Source of the DNA: Liolophura sinensis
Taxonomy: Eukaryota; Mollusca; Polyplacophora; Chitonida; Chitonidae
Length of the DNA stretch: 20,808 bases
Reading direction: 5' to 3'
NCBI RefSeq assembly: GCF_032854445.1
Contig: NC_088295.1
Location: 90,233,836 to 90,254,643 of the forward strand
Part shown: piece by piece, positions 1 to 8,914 of the stretch
Position numbering within the stretch: the stretch's first letter is position 1
Layout: every line of letters begins with the position of its first letter
Made by a program: the position numbers and the translations under genes
Notes under the pieces: generated by a model
The model's input: the letters and a program-made list of their open reading frames with translations, nothing else
Told to the model about the DNA's origin: nothing
Database searches by the model: none

Positions 1-206
1 GATCAGTTTGTTTGAATGGGATTAAAATGTTGCTAAACACAACATACATGCTGCAAATGCTGTTAGCTGCTCTGTCGGCTTCTGTCTAAATTTAGCTATG
101 CATGCAGTGTTGAACTGTAACACACAGTGAATCATGATGTCGTATATAACGTATCTTGCAGGCGTTTAAATTGACTTCTTAATGAATAGTCAGTGTCTAT
201 AATGAG
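1..206. other. unassigned flank
   Basis: I see no coding, RNA or repeat signature here. The sequence is AT-rich and leads directly into the 40-bp tandem array. Confidence 0.5.
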
Positions 207-1045
207 ATGTGTCCTGATGCCATGTCCAACATAACGTGTACAATCATATTTCCTGATGCCACGTCCAATATGACGTGTACAAACCATATGTCCTGGTGTC
301 ATATCCAATATGACGTGTACAAACCATATGTCCTGATGCCATGCCCAGCACGACGTGTACAAACCATATTTCCTGATACCATGTCCAATATGACGTGTAC
401 AAACCATATGTTCTGATGTCATATCCAATATGACGTGTACAAACCATATATCCTGATATCATGCCCAATATAACGTGTACAAATCATATGTCCTGATGTC
501 CTGTCCAATATGACGTGTACAAACCATATGTCCTGATGCCATGTCCAATATGTCGTGTACAAACCATATTTCCTGATACCATGTCCAATATGACGTGCAC
601 AAACCATATGTCCTGATGCCATGTCCAATATGACGTGTACAAACCATATGCCCTGATGTCATGTCCAATATGACGTGTACAAACCATATGTCCTGATGCC
701 ATGTCCAATATGTCGTGTACAAACCATATTTTCTGATACCATGTCCAATATGACGTGTACAAACCATATGTCCTGATGCCATGTCCAACATAACGTGTAC
801 AAACCATATGTCCTGATGTCATGTTCAATATGACGTGTACAAACCATATGTCCTGATGCCATGTCCAATATGTCGTGTACAAACCATATTTCCTGATACC
901 ATGTCCAATATGACGTGTACAAACCATATGTCCTGATGCCATGTCCAATATGACGTGTACAAACCATATGTCCTGATGCCATGTCCAATATGTCGTGTAC
1001 AAACCATATGTCCTGATGCCATGTCCAATATGACGTGTACAAACC
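207..1045. repeat. 40-bp minisatellite array, about 21 units
   Basis: From 261 the unit recurs every 40 bp without slippage to a final partial unit at 1021-1045; the first unit (222-260) is 39 bp. The consensus runs roughly ATGTCCAATATGACGTGTAC followed by AAACCATATGTCCTGATGCC. Variants are GACG, GTCG or AACG in the middle, ATATG or ATATT later, and GATGCC, GATGTC or GATACC at the end. The GTCG/ATATT/GATACC variant recurs at 541, 701 and 861, so the distal half has a 160-bp higher-order period of four monomers. The minus strand lacks stops in all three frames, which produces long spurious ORFs. Confidence 0.97.
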
Positions 1046-1934
1046 GTAAGTTCTTCCTTGTTGCCTTACTCTCATACTGTATAACTCATCTGTCACGTTG
1101 ATGCTGATCGTCAGATTTCTAACAAAGCAAGTCGTGTGGGCGATGCATTTCCTTGATCACTGTGATTGAGAATTATAGATGCAGGTATTCCTGCCACTTG
1201 CAATCATCTTCTCCAGAATACCATGATGGACACATTCTCTGCACAATGTTCGCAGTGTTCACTGCACACAGTGCGTCTGTCAGCCTGTTATATGACGCAT
1301 GTGATCCCCGCGTCACGTGACCCCACTTTCTTTATAAATCATATACACTAGCATTAGGTTTCGTTCACACCTAAACTGGATTATAAGATCAGCATTTTGT
1401 AAATTAACAAAAATTTTGTGCTAATTCCCCTGAAAAAATCATTTTTTAATGATCTGGTACTCGGATTGTTGATCGTTAATTTGGCCTCATAATTATCTCT
1501 GTTCTTCATCTATTTGCACTTTATACTTCCTTGTTCTACAACAGGTCTTTACATCCAGCTCTGGTGCCTGGGGGCTATGACGTCAGGTGTACAGAGGCCC
1601 TATCAACTCCCATGTTCTCACCTCTCCGACAATTCGACCAAACCACCTGGAGCAGAGAGGACCAGCCCAGGCATTCGTCCACGGGATAACTCACCTGTCT
1701 AAGGCAGCCTTGATTTGTCAATATCCTAAGGTTCAACGATTTACATCAGCACGAATAGGTAGGTACAGGATTTTATTTCTTTCTTTAGATGAACAGATAA
1801 AACAGGTGTCTGTAATTTGCTACTGGTTGTATTTTTATGTATAAGTGAGAAAACCCTCAACATTGGACAGTTCCACTTCATTAGCAATCACTCCCTTGTG
1901 AATCTGAACTGTGGTCTGACCTGTGTCATATTTG
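1046..1934. other. intergenic, no gene supported
   Basis: Short ORFs near 1166-1351 and 1514-1844 have no recognisable domain. An acceptor-like sequence ends near 1543 (TTCTACAACAG), but no in-phase partner exon is visible. A CACGTG E-box-like site lies near 1314 and an A/T-rich stretch around 1400-1460. Confidence 0.4.
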
Positions 1935-2064
1935 GCCATGTAAATGCGGGCTTTTTTATGGTCAACTAGTAGTTTACTCTCCTCCCACCATAATGCTGGC
2001 ATATAAGTGAACTATTCTTGAGTACGGCGTAAAACAACAATCAAATAAATAAAAGAATAAATAG
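1935..2064 (+). mobile_element. 5'-truncated SINE (AAATAAATAAA-tailed family)
   Basis: The block from about 1980 (CCTCCCACCATAATGCTGGC, then ATTCTTGAGTACGGCGTAAA) to the tail CAATCAAATAAATAAA near 2055 matches the 3' half of the fuller SINE at 19086-19328, which carries ATAATGCTGGC, ATTCTTGAGTATGGCGTAAA and a CAAATAAATAAA tail. No tRNA-like head is visible, so this copy is truncated. The 5' boundary is uncertain. Confidence 0.75.
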
Positions 2065-2314
2065 TAGCTTACTGAAATCTTTCATCTTTTAGATTGTATA
2101 ATGTATGCTAAGTAGGGACATTCTTAAGTATTGTGTACATCAGGAACGTGGACATTCCTGTGAGCTGCAGGCTACACACTGCTAATGTCCTATCGCTCGT
2201 GTCCATGTCTTACCCCCTTGGATGACCGTGGTTATCTGTCTACCTTATAGACACGTGCGATTCTTTGTAGGTACCAGCACAAACTGAGCGGTCTCATCAT
2301 CACAGGATAAAACC
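2065..2314 (+). promoter_or_regulatory. upstream flank and presumed 5' UTR of Ig-RGD gene
   Basis: This lies directly upstream of the start codon at 2315. I see no clear TATA or CCAAT pair; TTATAG near 2246 is the only weak candidate. It may contain the transcription start, but the sequence does not prove it. Confidence 0.25.
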
Positions 2315-2414
2315 ATGATATCTTCATCTTCATTCCGTCAAATCATCTTAGCCCTGACCGTCATGATCTCCGTCACATCGGCAGAACTGTGCTCTCAACC
2401 GACGATAGCAATCC
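2315..2414 (+). CDS. exon 1: signal peptide
   Basis: Encodes 33 residues plus one base: MISSSSFRQ, then the hydrophobic core IILALTVMISVTSA, then ELCSQPTIAI. The ATG has A at -3 (AACCATG). The donor is C|GTAAGT, phase 1. Signal peptidase cleavage is predicted after A23, leaving C26 near the mature N-terminus. An ATG followed at once by a signal sequence and a phase-1 donor is the main reason for choosing this start. Confidence 0.85.
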
Positions 2415-5400
2415 GTAAGTTTAACATTTCTAGGTTTTAGTGTCATGCTGTAGTGTTGTCAGTGATTTATAAACTGCACCTCTCGACCCCCAACCAAACT
2501 CCAGTCTCATCCCTCACCCCAGCATGGACAGCACCGTGACTCTATATCTACGACTCAACTTGACTCATCTGGTCGTATGGAGCTAGTCCCAGAAGCTGAT
2601 AGCCACACGACTTCAATATTAACCGGCCTACACTTAATGGCTGGAGTACTTGCGTAAGAACTTCAGTTGAGTCGCATCTTGTTTTTTCGCATACACAAGC
2701 GTTTAGAACCAGACGCAACCGTGGAGTTCGGTTGAATTTGGTGTTAAACCCCTGTATATGCCTGGCTGTAACCCTATACAAACTCTCTGGCACAAACTCT
2801 CTGGCGCGGATACGTAAACTTACTGAGATCGTTGATTTTACTTCATTATACTCGGCACAACTGGTGACCTAACAAAGGCAATAGAAGCAAGGACAAAAAG
2901 GTGAAGTAGGTTAAGCTCTGCCCAGGCTTTTGATACTTCACATCTTTGGAGGCACACAGGTTAACTTAAATGAAGCCTCCAGCTTTTGGGCACTTAGAGA
3001 AAATTTATGTTTGTAACTAATCGTCAAATGGAGCGCAGATACAATGTAGATCAACGCTGAATTAGAAATGAGCACTTCTACGTGTACATGCTTCAAACGT
3101 ATATAACTGAAACGTGTGCACCGGAGGTTGACTGAAATTAAGACTATTTGCAAAGCAACTAAACCTGTTTTGTAACCTGCAGCTTTCATCTAATGATAAT
3201 TTTGTCACTGTCATCACTGGCATGCAAGTGAGGACAGTAATATCACGACAGTTCCATATGGTGGACAGTGACGTGAGAAGGGGTGATGGTTATATAGGCA
3301 GTTAGTAAATACTTAACATGAGAACAACTATTTGCAGTGAAGACTTCACCTGGACAGAAAGTCTGACATGATGGTCGGTCTGTACCAGGAGTGACCAGAA
3401 AAAATGCGTCATGCTCTGGACACTTGGGCGCATGAAATACGATTTGTCCATCTGTGCAGTGTTTGTTATACTGCAGCTATCCGTGACGAAAACATGCATA
3501 TGTAGATACCTCAACACACAGATATAGGCCAACGTTAAATCGGGAGGGCAGGGGAAAACGATAACTCTTACATACCCAATTGTTCAAAATGTTTTGAACG
3601 TAAGGCTTTGATATTTCACACATATTATTAATTGAATATTAGCCACCTTTCATAAAAATATAAGCATTATATGTAAACAGCAACAAATGTTAATGAAGAC
3701 ACCAGAACTGCCATTTAGAACACTCCTTTATTTGATGTTTGCAAGGTACGTGTTGATAGACGACGTCGCCCTCGGTGGGCAAGCAAATGTCTTTCGCATT
3801 TATTCCCGCGATAGGTTTTGTGCACTGGCAAGGACGATATTCAGTTCATTAAGCTGAAGCATATGTATCAGTTTTCACCAGATTTTACTTTTGATTTGTT
3901 AAAACGCCTGTGTACTCGTTGAACACCACCGTGAACCAGGAAATACTATGTGGTTGTGAATTCATGCTGATTAGTGCCCTTCTGTTCGATAAACTTCATT
4001 TAGCTGACTATTTGCAGTGAACACCAAACAGATCAAGTCTTTGTATTTGGAAGTCGACGACGTGCCCTTATCGATAATCATATTCGGTGTATTTATAATT
4101 TATACCTCATATTCAGGTTTCGTGGGAGGATACAAGTTTTAGAGCCATGTCACTTCGGATAAATACACGTACATCCTGAACACATCCAGACATACTGCTA
4201 TGTTTATACAATGCCCTGAGGCGTCATTTTCCGAATATTTACATCCGTATAAAGCGTTTTTGTCAGGTATAATTATTTTAACCTTTCTTCGTCATTAATG
4301 CAAGTGCAACACTTTGTTAGGTGAATTTCGTTCGTCGAATCTTAAGTTAATATATTTACAAGTGCTTTCGTAACTCGTCATTGGGAATTCGACATTGGAT
4401 ATTGTTTCATCTGTTGACGACCTGAACTGTGATTTTGATACTTCGCTTACTATGTTTAATACACAAGGTTTAGAAGTTTGCAAAGTAGTGCTAAGTACCT
4501 CCGAGCTCGCCTCGCTATGTAAAGCAGCAAATCACGTAGTTAACAAGTAACAGAATTTCTTTTCATGGACGCCTTCTTTTTCAAAACCTGTTTTCAAAAG
4601 AAAGGAATTGACTGTGTATCCCGTGTATTTGTCTGGCCCAAGCTTGCATCTTTGTAAAGGCTGAGTACTATTGTGTATATATTTATGCAAATGAAACCAG
4701 GGTGTTGTCCATGATGTTACTTCCAGTCCATGCAGCTTATTATCGTGACATTAGTGGCTGAAACCTATTTCACATTATAATATTCTGAGCTGATTTCATT
4801 AGCATGATTGTCTGTCAGTGGATATTCTGAACTCCCTTTTACTAATTCATTTTGTCTGTTAAAGGTTTAGGACGTTTGCACTGACAACGCAGCATGTCTC
4901 TTTCCGTCATTTTCAGGTGAATACTTGTCTCTCCTTGTACAAGTACTCCATGTAACATGGAGTATCACAGTAGTGCTATTGTTCTACTCACTTATATATG
5001 AGCAGACAACATACATATACATTTATACTGATGCTGATTGTAATGAACTGTAGGCTGTACCTACATGTGTAACGTGCAGTATTTATAAAACACAGTGTTG
5101 CCATTTGCACTTATGGTCTGTTTAGCATCACACTGACGAGGATGTAATAATTCCTCTGTTATTCTCACGATGTTGCGTTTATATATTTTAAGGTCGGAAT
5201 ATTTGTGCCATTTGGAATGGCTTTAAATCAAACGTAAATAAAACAAGTGCATTTCATTCAGTACAAAGCACTTTATTGGACAAATGGTTGCGTGTACAGT
5301 TTTATCTCTCTTGGCGCTTCTAAACACGTGACATTTGCTCTTCGCTCTGCGTGCCCTGGCTGTCCCAATCAACAAAGGCAGAGGTCTCTAAACTCAATTT

Positions 5401-8400
5401 GCGTCTGCAAATAAAGTCGCATCCAGTTCTCTTTGGGTTTGCATAAAAAACAAAAATCATGAAAAAAACAAAAAAAAACAAAAAAAAACATCAATAGACA
5501 CCCAAGCGAACTAACTTGCTCAGTACATCACGGCGGAAGGTTAGGCCTTCGTATACCCTAGTACTCATTGGTAGGATACAAATGTACTTTCGACCGCTAG
5601 ATTTGACTGATATGAACAGTATGAATCAATTGACTGATACGTTGGACTCTTGATACATGCATGCGTTCCCGCTCCCTCACCATTCGTGGGGCCGTAATAA
5701 GTTGCCCATGACGCTCGTAGGACGCTTGCGCAGTCTGACGTTCGTTGAAGACCACCAGTATGATGCACATACAACGTATTTGTACGCTCGTGGGAGAAGC
5801 TCTTCATTAAGTCGCCAAAGAGCGGTGGATTACGCCGAGCGCCATTCTATAAGTGAAAACTTCTGCGGGAATGTCCCGTCTTATTCGCTTAAATTTTCAC
5901 TCGAATCGTTCGGCTACAGACGGCAGATATGTCAAGTGGGCTTATCTGGCAAGGGGCGGTGGTTCATCAAAGCGCATTTGAGCTACATATTTCTATTATC
6001 AACAGCTTACATACTAACATGATACACGATTTGAATACTGATTTCACTCATTCGACTAGAACATGCCTTGCGCCGTTCGAACATCATTAAAAACTCTTGA
6101 CTACTTCTCTTTACATGCTTCAGTCCTAATGTACTTTATTTACTTTCTTAGTTCTTTGGTGGTTTGTGTTAAATGTCGTCCTGGGAATTGGCTTTGCTAT
6201 TATTGACCTGGAATGTCCATTTTGGTTGACGGCTGGTATACGAATAAATGCATAGATTTACACCAGTATTCTGTAGATTTATTTCAAAATTGGTCAGTTT
6301 TATTTCAAAAGTGGAACAAGAATTGTCCTATTCAAATGTGGCGTTTGTTTCAAAAATGGTTATACACTTAAATCTACAATCCTGACTTCAATACTTTTCA
6401 TAACCATTTGTGTTTGCTTTCAGCTGCGGTTCAGGTCCAAGCTCGTTATGAGCAGACAGCGAAGATGACGGGTGAGTATCAGGGAACACCACCTCTACTC
6501 ATCCGCTGGACTCGTCAAATCTACAATCCTGACTTAAACACTTTCGATGATATTCCCATAGTCACGTACTCGCTTGCCCAGGGAAACAACTCCTGGGCAG
6601 ACAGTTCTGGTCCGCGAACGTATGCAGCAGTGTATGTGTATCGCCAAGAGATGAACACGATATCCTATGAGCTACAAATTCGACAGGCCTCCTGCGAATC
6701 CATAGGGATGTACACCTGTCATTTTATGACCAACACCGACTGTTCCATCACCTTCAACGTCTCTCTCACAGGTAGGTCCCAAAGTGTACGCATTTTTCAT
6801 CGTTACATATTTCCTATACATACATGTAGGTCTCATTTTTTACTAGGCCTCATTGTAATGCTCAACGCCTGTAACGCAAACCAAGAAAACATTAATACAT
6901 TCCTGCCAATTTCTCTTAAAATTACATTCCTCCGACACTATATTTTTTTTATATACTTACAAACAGTCCCACCATTAGCTCCGGTTATGAAGAACACAAC
7001 CATTCGGGCAGACTCTGGCACCACGGTGGACATAATGTGTGAGGCGAATGTAGGATATCCCGCAGTAGACATTTTGTGGTACTTCGTGCCCGCGGATGGC
7101 TCAAACATCCGACAAATCATTGAGGGAATCACCACTAATACAACCGGCACCGGAGATTGCCGAGAGTACAAGACTTCGACCCTTCGGGTCACGGTGAATA
7201 ATGAAGACCACAACGGCAAATTCCGCTGCAGAACCATGGGCAAGTTTGGTGGAAGCGGGGTGGATCATTTGGCTGACGGAAGAGTTGCTATAAATGGTAA
7301 GCAATCATTTTGCTGGTGGGAGAGATGCTATAAATGGTAAGAAATCATTTTGCTGATATGAGAGCTGGTGGAAATGATAGAGAGTCAATGTGCTGATGAG
7401 AGAGTTGCTAGAAATGGTAAGCAACCTTGTGAAGAAAATAGATGTGAAGCGACAGCCTTCTTTATTAAGCGGAAGGATAATATTTCCTGAACCCTTTCAC
7501 ACCAGCCCTATTCAAGCTCGTCTGTTTCACACATAAAGGTATTACATCCGAATAGTCGCTCCGGTGTAAGTTCGTATATTTCAAACAACAATTTCAAACT
7601 CAAATAGTCTCTCCAGTTTAACATCGCTTATTTCACACTTCAAGGTATTACACCCAAAAAGTTTCACTTCCGTGATATTGCCTACTATACATACCAAGGT
7701 ATCCGGCATCAGAATATACCCGTTCTTTCTCAGTACTGGTTTATATACAGGTGATGTCATATAGTTAATAGTTGTCAGGGATATTGCGAGCTGTGTTTGT
7801 TCCCTACATACATACAGCATCATGCCCCTTTGTACTTTGCGTACCGTGCCACGTTTTTAAATTTGGAGTTCGAGTCCAGCTCTCGCTGCAAAGCTCACCG
7901 GCTGCTCACGATTTACGTCAGGACGGTCATCAGCGACCAAAGGAGATGTGTTGGTGATCCACGAACTCTACCCGGTTTTCTCAAATAATACACCTGACTG
8001 AAATCATCAGCGAAATAATAGTATACAAAGCCATTACCATTCATACAAATGCATATCAACAAATGTGCGACTTATTTGCAGGGCTGGAGCCCACCACACC
8101 TCTCTATTCCACTTCGTGTCGCGGCGATTCCTGCAAAGGGGAGAGTAAGTACACCTATTCAATATAGAACACCTTTATACAACTCTGAGATCAAACCCGG
8201 GTCGGGTCATATCAAAGACTTCATGAATGGTGCTACTGCCCCCTTGGTGCTCAGCAGAGAGAGGTTAAAACAAGGAAACAGGACTGGTTGGCCTGGTGTC
8301 AGTATAGTGTGGCTGGGTGGGGAGTTAGATCTGGTGTCTTCGGTATGATACTTCGGTGGAGGCAGCACTTTGGCAGCATGGACTCGCTCTGCCACAAGAA

Positions 8401-8914
8401 GACACAATATATGTACACATACCTATAATAACTCCTCGTCGTCATGTGACTGAAAAATTATTAAGTACGATGTTAAGTACGACGTTACAATTCTTACGGC
8501 AGTTCATCCTCACAGTGCAGCACCATGGCGATGACATCAAACATCGCACCGCATGGACCCATTATGACACTGTAATATGCTGCTACCGATATATTCTCTG
8601 ACGTTTTGGCGGTAAGCCATAATCATTCATTCATATTCTCTGCACTGTCCGTCTCTAGGTGTCAAATTCTGAACTCACTGGCTCACATGATGTATGTAGA
8701 CGTACATTCTGTGGATTTAAGCTGCTGCTTTATTTATCGATAGTTTACTCTTCACATCCTCTGCTATCAACTATACTTTTACTGTTAACATCTTATATCA
8801 CTGTTTTCTGTCATTGTAGACGGAGGGAACAGTGCTGCCCATGCTTTGCGATACACATCAATTGTGATACACATATTGGTGCTTGTCTTTGCCATTATTG
8901 TTCTGTGCGACTAA
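2315..8914 (+). CDS. two-Ig-domain surface protein with CRGDSC linker and C-terminal anchor (5 exons)
   Basis: Joining 2315-2414, 6424-6771, 6967-7296, 8082-8144 and 8820-8914 gives 936 nt: 311 codons plus TAA. Every junction is GT-AG and every intron is phase 1, as is common in extracellular Ig-domain genes. Order: signal peptide 1-23 (cleavage likely after TSA); Ig1 about 35-149 (W62, IGMYTC at 127-132, no B-strand Cys); Ig2 about 150-255 (C174, W187, DHNGKFRC at 230-237); linker 261-280 with CRGDSC at 272-277; tail 281-311 with small residues GGNSAA, a short polar spacer and a hydrophobic run ending one residue before the stop. That tail fits a GPI signal; a type I membrane anchor without cytoplasmic domain is the alternative. 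Sequons at N88, N145, N159 and N207 fit a secreted protein. Family unknown; adhesion or recognition is inferred. Exon model confidence is high; function is uncertain. Confidence 0.85.
5410..5491 (+). other. AATAAA plus A-rich run, possible retroposed 3' end
   Basis: AATAAA at 5410-5415 is followed about 30 nt later by an A-rich run built of blocks of 8-9 A separated by C, to about 5490. This is the layout of a reverse-transcribed polyadenylated transcript. Upstream sequence from about 5200 gives no recognisable protein, and flanking target-site duplications were not identified. A simple A-rich microsatellite is the alternative. Confidence 0.35.
6370..6398 (+). repeat. intronic near-copy of Ig exon 2 sequence
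   Basis: AAATCTACAATCCTGACTT at 6370-6388 is identical to 6517-6535 inside exon 2. The match continues with three mismatches to 29 nt. The intronic copy lies about 25 bp before the splice acceptor, 147 bp from its coding partner. It is untranslated in the model. Confidence 0.85.
6424..6771 (+). CDS. exon 2: Ig domain 1, non-canonical cysteines
   Basis: A symmetrical 348-nt phase 1-1 exon encoding about residues 34-149. Ig hallmarks are LLIRWTRQ (W62, C strand) and YELQIRQASCESIGMYTC (F-strand YxC at 130-132). The B-strand cysteine expected about 14 residues before W62 is missing; that area reads YEQTAKMTGEY. Cysteines at 124, 132 and 140 are spaced by eight. Acceptor TTGCTTTCAG, donor G|GTAGGT. 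The reading frame continues upstream to an ATG at 6408, but the polypyrimidine tract and matching phase favour the splice acceptor. Confidence 0.85.
6967..7296 (+). CDS. exon 3: Ig domain 2, canonical
   Basis: A symmetrical 330-nt phase 1-1 exon encoding about residues 150-259. It shows VDIMCEANVGYPAVDILWY (C174 and W187, 13 apart) and the DHNGKFRC F-strand motif ending at C237, with an extra cysteine at 214. This is a C2/I-like Ig domain. Acceptor is ACTTACAAACAG, donor G|GTAAGC. The last eight codons and the donor lie within the first unit of a 40-bp tandem repeat. Confidence 0.88.
7263..7425 (+). repeat. four-unit 40-bp tandem repeat carrying splice donors
   Basis: Units are in exact 40-bp register. 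AAATGGTAAG recurs with its donor GT at 7297, 7337 and 7417; the equivalent site at 7377 has decayed to GATAGA. The first unit spans the exon 3 end and its donor, and the others are intronic. Using the second donor would add 40 nt, shift the frame and lead into different residues. Sequence between donors is alike (TCATTTTGCTG). Confidence 0.92.
7840..7995 (+). mobile_element. degenerate SINE fragment with B-box-like sequence
   Basis: GGAGTTCGAGTCCAGCTCTC near 7865 resembles a tRNA B box joined to the body of the SINE family at 19086-19328 (GTTGAAGTCCAGCTC there). CCACGAACTCTACCCGGTTTTC at 7959-7980 resembles the conserved middle block of that family as I know it. The tail is missing or diverged, and the boundaries are approximate. 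Confidence 0.5.
8082..8144 (+). CDS. exon 4: CRGDSC linker
   Basis: A 63-nt phase 1-1 exon bounded by CTTATTTGCAG and GA|GTAAGT. It encodes LEPTTPLYSTSCRGDSCKGE (261-280) after a split glycine codon. RGDS is the classic integrin-recognition tetrapeptide of fibronectin; two cysteines around it could close a small loop. The exon is Thr/Ser/Pro-rich at its start, as in a stalk. Because it is symmetrical, skipping it would keep the frame. The short length makes it the least independent exon, but both splice sites are strong and the phase agrees on both sides. Confidence 0.75.
8190..8490 (+). mobile_element. diverged SINE (GACGTTAAA-tail family), in intron 4
   Basis: ATCAAACCCGGGTCGGGTCA at 8191-8210 matches the B-box region of the SINE at 16432-16769 (GTTCAATCCTGGGTCGAGTC). 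Later blocks also align: GACTTCATGAA with GACTTTAAAAGA, GTGCTCAGCAG with GCGTTCAGCAG, and CATGTGACTGAAAAATTATTAAGT with the other copy's CATATGACTGAAAAATTGTTAAGT. The A box is not visible, so the copy is 5'-truncated. It starts under 50 bp from the exon 4 donor. A second tail-like block (AAGCCATAATCATTCATTCA) lies near 8612-8631. Confidence 0.75.
8820..8914 (+). CDS. exon 5: C-terminal GPI-signal-like or membrane tail
   Basis: Acceptor TCATTGTAG; the split codon gives Asn281, then GGNSAAHALRYT, then the hydrophobic stretch SIVIHILVLVFAIIVLC, D and TAA. Small residues G283-A286 are candidate omega sites, H288-T293 the spacer, and 294-310 the hydrophobic C-terminus. There is no basic stop-transfer sequence after the hydrophobic run, which favours GPI anchoring over a type I transmembrane protein. 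This is inference from sequence alone. Confidence 0.8.

Larger units (their letters stand above)
2415..6423 (+). other. intron 1, about 4.0 kb
   Basis: Runs from GTAAGT to TTGCTTTCAG. It contains only unconvincing ORFs, including 5657-6022 (+), which has no recognisable motif. Notable contents are an A-rich run near 5445-5491 preceded by AATAAA, degenerate TTTATTTCAAAA repeats near 6278-6350, and a 29-bp near-copy of Ig exon sequence at 6370-6398. No further exon is supported. Confidence 0.7.

Noticed and set aside
132-1096. Long overlapping minus-strand ORFs of up to 172 codons
   Set aside because: They are the 40-bp satellite read in rotating frames. A 40-bp unit without a stop on one strand stays open in all three frames (chance roughly 0.15 per strand). 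The peptides simply repeat every 40 residues and lack splice or start context.
1514-1844. Possible exon after the acceptor-like TTCTACAACAG near 1543
   Set aside because: No upstream partner of matching phase, no domain, and two frames open at once.
5657-6022. 121-codon plus-strand ORF in intron 1
   Set aside because: No domain, signal or membrane segment that I recognise. It lies within the intron of the Ig-RGD gene, and an overlapping minus-strand ORF is equally open.
2315-8914. Assignment to the FREP (fibrinogen-related protein) family
   Set aside because: Molluscan FREPs pair Ig domains with a C-terminal fibrinogen domain. Here the reading frame ends in a hydrophobic anchor and no fibrinogen sequence is visible.
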